Source: Topomyia yanbarensis (Eukaryota > Arthropoda > Insecta > Diptera > Culicidae). From it: a stretch of DNA of 64,000 nt. The stretch spans positions 34,198,343 through 34,262,342 of the forward strand of contig NC_080671.1 in assembly GCF_030247195.1 (NCBI RefSeq), in the 5' to 3' direction. This document shows positions 57,146-64,000 of the stretch, piece after piece. A program made the translations under genes and the position numbers. Position 1 is the stretch's first letter. Every line of letters begins with the position of its first letter. Below the pieces are notes generated by a model. It was not told the origin of the DNA and did no database searches. It was given only the letters and a program-made list of their open reading frames with translations.

Positions 57146-57663
57146 GTCAGCGGCGTAGCCAGAAATTTGGTTCGATCATACTGTCCAAACGGCATAATTC
57201 CGAAACCGTAATTTTTGAAGTTTTAAAATTATGCAAAATTATTTTTTCAGAAAATAGTAACAGAGTTCGTGTCTTTAGCGAATTTGTTGAGACTTTATTG
57301 TAGTCATGAATATTAACCTGAGAAAATTCACCATAAATACTTCTTGGACGATATACCGTCAAAATTATTTTATCAAATGATGCGCTGTTTAACGTTTGTA
57401 AAACTCATTGAAGATACTAAACCTCCGAAATTGGCGGTTTCAAAATGATGCTATCTTGACCTTAAATTACTGTTTTTAAACATTTGACCTATACATATAA
57501 TTGGTCATACAACAAAAATCAAATGCTCATCAAAATCGATCAGAACCTGCTAGAGTCGAATGGAAATCGTCATTTTTCATAAATTTCTCTCTACATTCGG
57601 AAAGTGTTATCCTCGTTATTAATCATATTACGTTTTCGTCTCAACTCGACGAATTCTCAAAAT

Positions 57664-58460
57664 AAAAACCTGTTTTAATCCACCTAGTGGTGCAATTGTG
57701 CTTTTCTCATTTGTCCAGACTACGATTCCATGGCTGGTTATGTTCAATACAATGGTGTAAATGAATAGTATATGTTCAGTACGATTTGCACATACCTACA
57801 ATGGAACAACAGCCACGATCTTGAGATACTATGTGATATTGAAACATCGCTTGAAACCAGCGGTGGATCATGGAGAATGATCCGGGAGGTCCAGGTCTTG
57901 CCGAAAATTTTCAACTTGTTAAGAAATTTTAAACTAGTTTTAATTTTAAAGTAGCAACCCCTTACTGCATACTCCCTCCGGGCCAGTATGATTGACGATT
58001 TTTAGAGTGATTGCATAACCTTTCTATATGAGAAAGGCAAAAATGTACCAAAGTCCAAAGAAGTCATTTTTTGTCAAACATCTCAATGTTTCATGCATTT
58101 TAAAGTCATTTGGCTTCAAAAATACAATTTGATTTTGAAATTTTTTCATTTCAGTTTATATGGGAATTTGCTGTGTGATTGCATTCTTCAACTCATAACC
58201 CCGGAACCGGAAGTCCAATCAATAAAAAATTCAATAGCAGCCGATGGGAAGGTTGTACCTTTTATTTGAGACTAACTTTGTGCAAATCGGTCCAGCCATC
58301 TCTGAGAAACAGAGGTCACATTTTTTTCCACATACACACACATACACAGAGACATTTTCCGATCTCGACGAACTCAGTCGATTGGCATATGACATTCGGC
58401 CCTCCGGGTCGGGATTAGATTGACGAATTTTAGAGTGAATGAGAAAGGCAAAAACATTTT
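57664..58460. repeat. Dispersed mosquito-type repeat (copy 2)
   Basis: It has the same block order as 21971-22950: AACCTGTTTTAATCCACCTA, then GCATAACCTTTCTATATGAG AAAGGC (58010-58038), then AATAGCAGCCGATGGGAAGG (58232), a CA-rich microsatellite (58330-58350), CCCTCCGGG and a terminal GAGAAAGGCAAAAA. It is non-coding. It probably inserted into, or was carried by, the TIR element. Confidence 0.75.
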
Positions 58461-59199
58461 TAGCAAATGTTGAAAGTTATGCCTTTTTTCTGTGAGCAGT
58501 TCTATGTTTCATAGACATTAAATCAATTTTAACTTCGCTTCCTATTTAATAAAGACCCTTATTACAGTACATTTCTACAAAAACGAGCTCAATTTGAAAA
58601 TAAGTCTGAGGATTATGATTGATTACAGAACTCTGGAATTTTCTATTGGAATGTTTTCAGGCAGGAATTTGATATTGATGCTATTAGACAACTATGAAAT
58701 CAAGACCAATACATATCAGGACCCCCTTCCGACAATTTATCAAAAGTCCTCATGATGTTTACAACACCAGGTTATCAATGTACGAATCAGATAATTGTTA
58801 TTGTGATATTGAATTAAATCAGTCTGCATCAATAAATTTTCAACTTCAATCCAATTTTTTTTTGTGGTGGGGGGGGGGGGGGGGGAGTTGTATGGTGTTA
58901 AACCCCAAAACCTTCTCTTGGCTACGCCGTTGCTTGGAGTTATTTATTTCGCTTTCATTTTCCGATATGTTTCAGATCGATCCGATGGTTATAAGTTAGA
59001 AAAATTGCAGTCAGAAGGTTCGTACAAATGAACATTTTTGCACTGATAAGCTATCAAGTTCCTTCCAGACAACTTGGAAGTGTTCGGTGATTATTTCTAG
59101 CGGTTGTAGATAGAAAAATGAAATACAAAATTCGATTTATCGAAATAATGTTTGGCTTATTTCAATGGATTATTACTATATTGAACAATAAATAGGCGA
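58461..59199. other. No gene; long G-run
   Basis: This is AT-rich DNA with GTGGTGG followed by a run of about 15 G (58865-58884). The 101-codon frame at 58694-58999 crosses this run and has no domain. Confidence 0.4.
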
Positions 59200-59560
59200 C
59201 AAAGAGTAATCCACAAACAACAAGCCATAACTTTTAAAGTATTCAAAATAGATATTTGAAGTCTTCAGTAAAGTTATTCGCAAAAGTAAGAGCTACAAAT
59301 TTGCTGAAGGCATCATTTAGATATAATCACTTCCAAGAAAATTTGTGAAAATATCTTACTCATAGGGGGATTAATCAGCAAAAGCACAATACCAAAAGAA
59401 AGGGCATATTGCCTTCATTAAATTCTCCGAAGATACTATTGACCTAAAATAAGCCGTTTTGGCGTCAATAATCGATTACATGTTTTTGGTCATATTTCTG
59501 GCAATGGGAAATGATAAAAATCTTTCATCCGCATTTAATGTTAAATATCTCTTTTGATAA
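59200..59560. repeat. Dispersed repeat related to 37230-37560
   Basis: It shares ordered phrases with 37230-37480 (ATCCACAAACAA, GAAGTCTTCAGTAAAGTTAT, AGATATAATCACTT, CCTAAAATAAGCCGTTTTGG) at moderate divergence. Non-coding. Confidence 0.5.
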
Positions 59561-59769
59561 TAGTCCGATTTCAACAATCTATGACTTGTTCGAAAGGTAT
59601 TCGTATAAGCTGCCTAAAATTATATAAATTGTTAATCTATGTTGTCAATTTCGGTAGATAATTTAAAAAAACTGCGAAGAACGCCATTTTTACACATTCA
59701 AACATTCATATCTTGGAAACTAAACATCAGAATTAAAAACAAATTAATAGCGTTCTTACTGTTTTTTAG

Positions 59770-60000
59770 TTCTTTCATTTAAAATTGGTTTGGATAAGAT
59801 CGGTTCAGCCATTGCTGAGAAACACGAATGAGAATTTGTCCGTTACATACACACACACACAGACACACACACAGACATTGTCCCAAATCGTCGAGCTGAG
59901 TCCATTGGTATATAAGACTCGGTCCTCCGGGCCTCTGAAAAAATCTTGAAAGTTTGAGCGAATTCTATACATTTCTTTTATAAGAAATGTGAAAAATGTA
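59770..60000. repeat. Diverged third copy of the dispersed repeat
   Basis: ATCGGTTCAGCCATTGCTGA, a CA microsatellite (59850-59873), ACTCGGTCCTCCGGGCC and TTTCTTTTATAAGAAATGTG parallel the second half of the repeats at 22740-22950 and 58280-58460. Non-coding. Confidence 0.6.
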
Positions 60001-60476
60001 TACCTTACAATATGGCATTTTGTTCGATGATTGGCATCATGCGATGTTAAGGGACCACGATAAAATTTTATTGAATACATCTAATCAGTGTAAAAATTCA
60101 GTTTAAAACTGAATGTTCTAACATGGATAGCATACGAAATTTTATGGACTTCTTCAGGAAGACTTTACAGTTTTATGATGGTTAAATAGCGCTCATATAG
60201 TGGTTTTCCACACTGCTAGGTCAGGAGAAGGTTTTATGCTGTTGGTTTAATATCACATCTAAAGAGTAGAATAGAACTGTAATAAAACTATTACTCCTAT
60301 GATAGTTTGCATAACAAGTTCTATTGATTACAATAAAACTGGGCCAATTTGTCATAACATGGGTTTATAGCAGCCTCCAGGAAGTACATAAGACCATAAA
60401 GTTAGCATGGGAGGTTTTAAATATTAGTTTTATTAAACGCTATAAAACTTCAATATAACCAAAATTGTTACTTGGG

Positions 60477-63400
60477 TAACAATCCAGCATAAAACTTGAA
60501 TTCATGCATATCCAATGGCTAATACCATCAAAAAAATTTCTTTCGACCATATTTACGATTTTAATGACAATTATATAAATAATGATAACCAGACACTAAA
60601 ATTTTTGCAGTGGAACGTAAGAGGTATAAACAATCTCTCTAAATTTGATGAAATTTTGCAAACCCTTGACAGTTGTAAAACTTCTATAGATGTTATAGTG
60701 ATTGGTGAGACATGGTTAAAAGACGACAATTGTGCTCTCTATGAAATACCACATTTCAAAGCATTTTTCGCGTGCAGGCAACACTCTAGCGGAGGTTTAG
60801 CTGTGTATGTCAATCAGACTATCAAGCATAGAATTGTAAAAAAACTATACCGCAGAAGGATTTCATCACATTCACATCGAACTGTTTATCAAAAGACAGT
60901 TTTATGATGTTCATGGAATTTACCGCCCTCCTAGCTTTGATTTCAATAATTTCTCAGCCTATTTAGAAAATTTGTTGTGTTCAGTCCAATCGAAGCACTC
61001 GTGTGCTATTGTAGGTGATGTAAATGTCCCAATTAATCTTGCTAATAACAATATTGTTAGAAGATATAAAATACTCTTGGAATCTTATGACTTTATTTGT
61101 ACAAATGTTTTTCCTACCAGACCAATTAGCGAAAACATACTTGATCATGTGCTATGCAAACTGGACGATGTAAATCGAGTGCGCAATGACACAATATTTA
61201 ACAATCTGAGTGACCACTCTCAGATCTTAACAACTTTTAAAATTACAGCTGAAAGGGAACCAATGTTGCTTACCAAAAAAATTGTTAACCATCGCCAACT
61301 TAACCACGAGTTTTCCAGCTTCGTTAATGGTATTGATGTCATTGTCGACGCGGAATCTACTATTCAATCTATCGCATCCACATACAACTCATTACTTCAA
61401 CGTCATATGAAAACAATAACTAAAACAGTTCAAGTGAAAGGCACTCACTGTCCCTGGATGACTTTGGATTTATGGACTCTAGTCAAAATAAAGAGCAATT
61501 ACCTTCAACGTCTCAAAAGTAATCCCGCGGATCAACATCTAAAACAAATGCTATTGCATGTATCCAAAAAGGTAGATGCCACAAAACGACGGGTAAAAAA
61601 ATCTTTCTATGAGAACCTTCTTACTAATACACCACATTCAAAACTATGGAAAAACCTAAAAAGCACTTTTGGTTTAGCAAAGAAAAGCGACCAGATAAAT
61701 CTAATTGTCGATGGTAAAAAAAAAATCAACAATAATGCAGAAGTCTGTGAGACTTTTAATGTCTTCTTCTCTAGTATAGGGCAAAAACTGTCAAATGATA
61801 TCCCCACCACCTCAAACATTTGTCCTTTAAGTAATGTTCGTCGCGTCCGTGAGTCAATATTTTTACGTCCTTCATCAACAAACGAAGTAATTATGCTGAT
61901 ACATAGCCTAGATAATAAGAAGAGTAGTGGCCCTGATAACATTCCTGTCAATATGTTAAAAGAAAATTCTTGCGCTTTGTCTAGAATCCTTTCTCAATGT
62001 TTCAACATAATTGTTCAATCTGGTTATTACCCTGACTGTCTCAAAGTGGCTAAAGTCATCCCTGTTTTTAAATCAGGTAACTGTTGCGATTGTAATAATT
62101 ATCGTCCTATATCTACACTGTCCGTTTTCAACAAAATCCTCGAAAAACTATTTGTTGCTAGATTATTAGAATTTTTGAACAAACACAGCGTCCTCTATAG
62201 ATTTCAGTATGGGTTTAGACAAGGCTCTAGCACCCAAACTGCTATAATTGAATTAGTTGATCTAATAATGAGCGAAGTGGATCGTAAAAACATTGTTGGT
62301 GCTCTATTCCTAAAAAACCTTAACCTCTACCTTAAAAAAGCATTTGACACTTGGGACCACACAATATTGCTGGCCAAGCTTGAATGTTACGGTATCAGGG
62401 GCATTGCTCATTCTGTTATTCATAGTTACCTGACGAATAGAAAGCAATTTGTATCTGTGGATGGTGAACGTAGTAGCCTTGCTCCCATTGGAATCGGTGT
62501 CCCTCAAGGTAGTAATATAGGACCTTTGTTATTTCTGTTGTATATTAATGACCTAGGTAAGTTGAGGCTTACTGGAACTCCTAGACTATTTGCTGATGAT
62601 ACAGCTCTGTTTTATCCCAACAATGATGTCAATACTATTATTAACTCGATTGATAACGATCTAAGTGTTCTCGACCAATATTTCAAAGCAAATTTATTAT
62701 CACTAAACCTTTCCAAAACTAAGTACATGATCTTCCGATCCATACGGAAAACTTTACCAACACATCATCATCCCAAACTTAGAGATTGTACAATTTAAAA
62801 TGTGGACTGTTTCAAATATTTGGGTATACACTTAGATCCTACGTTATCCTGGACTCACCATATAAAATTTGTCGAAAAGCGTGTGGCATCCTCTTGTGGT
62901 ATTTTGTGGAGAGTTAAAGCGTTTGTTCCCCAGCGAGCTCTGTTGAATTACTACTTTGCATTCACAACTTAACTACTTAGTCTCGGTATGGGGGCGAGCA
63001 GCGAGCTCTCTACTTAAAAAGCTACAAACACTACAAAACAGATCCCTGAAAATTATATTTAATAAACCACTTTTATATTCGACTTTGTTGTTATACTCTG
63101 AAAGTGCCCACAATATTTTACCCATAGCCCACTTATGTGACTTACAAACACTATTATTCATACACGACAATCTACATAACTCCATCGCGCAGCATAATAT
63201 ACATTTTACAACTTTAACACATTCTCGTTCAACACGTCGAAATAGTAACTTGCAACGCATTCGAGCAGCCACAAACCTTGGCCAAAAGCGCATTCTTTTT
63301 ATTGGCCCTACCAAATTTAATGCACTTCCACTTGACATGCAGAGAATCGACAATCGTACCATCTTCAAGGCTAGATTGAAACAGTACTTTAACCATAGGC

Positions 63401-63705
63401 TTAACGAAATATTTAATTAATGATATTATTTTGTAATTTAAAGTAAACATCCGTCAGCAGTATTTAACTTTAATTTAATTTATAATTAGATCCCTTAATA
63501 GGAAATCTATTTCCACTGGGATTCCACCTTAGTTAATTATCTTAACCTAATTGCACATCAATAAATGTCTGTCTCAGCTCAGTTTGTTTTATTTGTTTTT
63601 GTTGCCATTGTTCATGGGCTGAGACAAGTTGCGTCCACTACCAGGGGGCTCTTGTATGAGTTCTTTGGTGTGGGGGAGTGTGGTGGGCAATTAAAAAAAA
63701 ATAAT
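60477..63705 (+). mobile_element. Non-LTR retrotransposon, 3' part (ORF2 and 3' UTR)
   Basis: This continues the element begun at 49949. After the TAA shared with the left side come about 35 bp of leader, ORF2 (60515-63420), and a 285-bp 3' UTR. The 3' UTR has a 9-bp stem TGTCTCAGC / GCTGAGACA (63570-63578 and 63618-63626), a G-rich stretch (GGTGTGGGGGAGTGTGGTGG) and an AAAAAAAATAAT-type tail. It ends at the 16-bp target duplication. A 3' stem plus a short repeat tail is common for CR1/L2-like elements, where the 3' end is recognised by the reverse transcriptase. Confidence 0.85.
60515..63420 (+). pseudogene. ORF2: endonuclease and reverse transcriptase, broken
   Basis: The N-terminal apurinic-type endonuclease has LKFLQWNVRGI, VIVIGETWL, GGLAVYV, YRPPS, IVGDVNVP, ILDHVLC and NNLSDHSQI. 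The reverse transcriptase has SSGPDNIPVNML, VIPVFKSG, YRPISTLSVFNKILEKL, YGFRQGSSTQ, GVPQGSNIGPLLFLLYINDL and the catalytic FADDTALFY (about 62590-62615). A C-terminal region ends FNALPLDMQRI at 63420. Defects are a frameshift near 60850, a TAA at 62796, a frameshift near 62960, and an altered motif A. Motif A reads LKNLNLYLKKAFDTWDH, where the family has a catalytic Asp before LKKAFD. It is inactive. The family is CR1/L2-like by sequence style. Confidence 0.88.
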
Positions 63706-63721
63706 AATAATAAATCTCGTA
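63706..63721. repeat. Right 16-bp target-site duplication
   Basis: AATAATAAATCTCGTA is identical to 49933-49948. It closes the retrotransposon; host flank resumes at 63722. Confidence 0.9.
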
Positions 63722-64000
63722 TGCATAAAACTAGTCGTGGTTTCAAAAAACTAATTCGCTCCAAAAATATGCATGGTGTTACATTTCAATGTTTTGTTGG
63801 TGTTGCGGAGACAACGTGCTAGATCCAAATTCATAAAATTATTCCTTGATTACCGAAATGCAATTAAAAAATTCCTACAATACAGATTTTAGTTATAGAA
63901 TGTTCAATAATTTCATTTTCTTCTTTATACTTTTAGTGATCCAGCTAGGACCCAAATAAACTGGCAACACGATCTGTTCCGAACAACTGTTTCCTGCACA
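63722..64000. other. Right flank, no gene
   Basis: This is AT-rich DNA after the retrotransposon. No supported gene; the short frame here runs in from the retrotransposon 3' UTR. Confidence 0.4.

Larger units (their letters stand above)
51166..60476. mobile_element. 9.3-kb TIR element inserted between ORF1 and ORF2
   Basis: The left end CCCAAGTAACAATTT (51166-51180) and right end AAATTGTTACTTGGG (60462-60476) are perfect 15-bp inverted repeats flanked by TAA on both sides (51163-51165 and 60477-60479). Outside lie the end of ORF1 and the leader of ORF2 of one retrotransposon. Both termini are rich in GTTTTAT/ATAAAAC motifs over about 400 bp. A 3-bp TAA duplication fits PIF/Harbinger-type targets, but no transposase was found, so the superfamily is uncertain. 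The interior holds histone gene relics, dispersed repeats and a perfect hairpin. It may contain nested insertions. Confidence 0.7.

Noticed and set aside
58865..58884. Long G-runs (also near 9047, 22320 and as C-run near 3911) as G-quadruplex regulators
   Set aside because: They are single homopolymer runs inside repeats with no adjacent gene. Homopolymer length may also be a sequencing artefact.

Overview
The window looks like gene-poor, repeat-dominated DNA from a mosquito genome, most likely culicine (Aedes/Culex type). The grounds are AT-rich sequence without bacterial gene organisation, eukaryotic retrotransposons, an ITmD37E-type mariner relic (a family first known from mosquitoes), a tRNA-derived SINE, a dispersed repeat opening with TTTTAATCCACCTAG and bounded by GCCTTTCTCAT/ATGAGAAAGGC, and histone genes with the metazoan 3' stem-loop. 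The species assignment is inference. No intact host protein-coding gene could be supported.

Layout. 1-5.4 kb: two head-to-head copies of one DNA transposon. One runs off the left edge and ends at 714. The other is complete at 2669-4563 and flanked by the 8-bp duplication GTAGAACT. Between them are small palindromic MITE-like elements, and to the right is a piggyBac-like end with a TTAA target that itself abuts a gag-like ORF. 5.6-7.4 kb: a 5'-truncated, decayed non-LTR retrotransposon on the minus strand. 7.4-14 kb: mostly featureless DNA with one MITE and two fragments of a Jockey-like ORF1. 14-26 kb: long, almost C-free top-strand arrays of GTGAAAAA/GTAAAAA-type units, a pure AACAAGT 7-mer array and a pure AAAAGGT 7-mer array, interrupted by 3 kb of unclassified sequence and one dispersed repeat. 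26-40 kb: no intact gene. It holds a SINE with a perfect 13-bp target duplication, a broken ITmD37E mariner, a TA-flanked MITE and dispersed repeats. 40.1-46.35 kb: one 10-bp satellite (TCTGAAATCT) of about 620 copies. 46.4-49.9 kb: nothing recognised.

49.9-63.7 kb is the most structured part. A CR1/L2-like non-LTR retrotransposon with a PHD-finger ORF1 and an endonuclease/reverse transcriptase ORF2 is bounded by a perfect 16-bp target duplication (49933-49948 and 63706-63721). It is split exactly between ORF1 and ORF2 by a 9.3-kb element (51166-60476) with 15-bp terminal inverted repeats and a TAA duplication. That inserted DNA carries broken histone H3, H2B and H4 genes, two of them still followed by a perfect histone 3'-end stem-loop, as well as a perfect 36-bp hairpin and a recurring decamer, AGTATCGCCC.

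The order of events can be read from the nesting: host DNA, then retrotransposon insertion, then insertion of the histone-bearing TIR element between its ORFs. Coding sequences here are transposon proteins or relics. The very long open frames at 40-46 kb and 14-17 kb are by-products of repeat period and strand composition, not genes.
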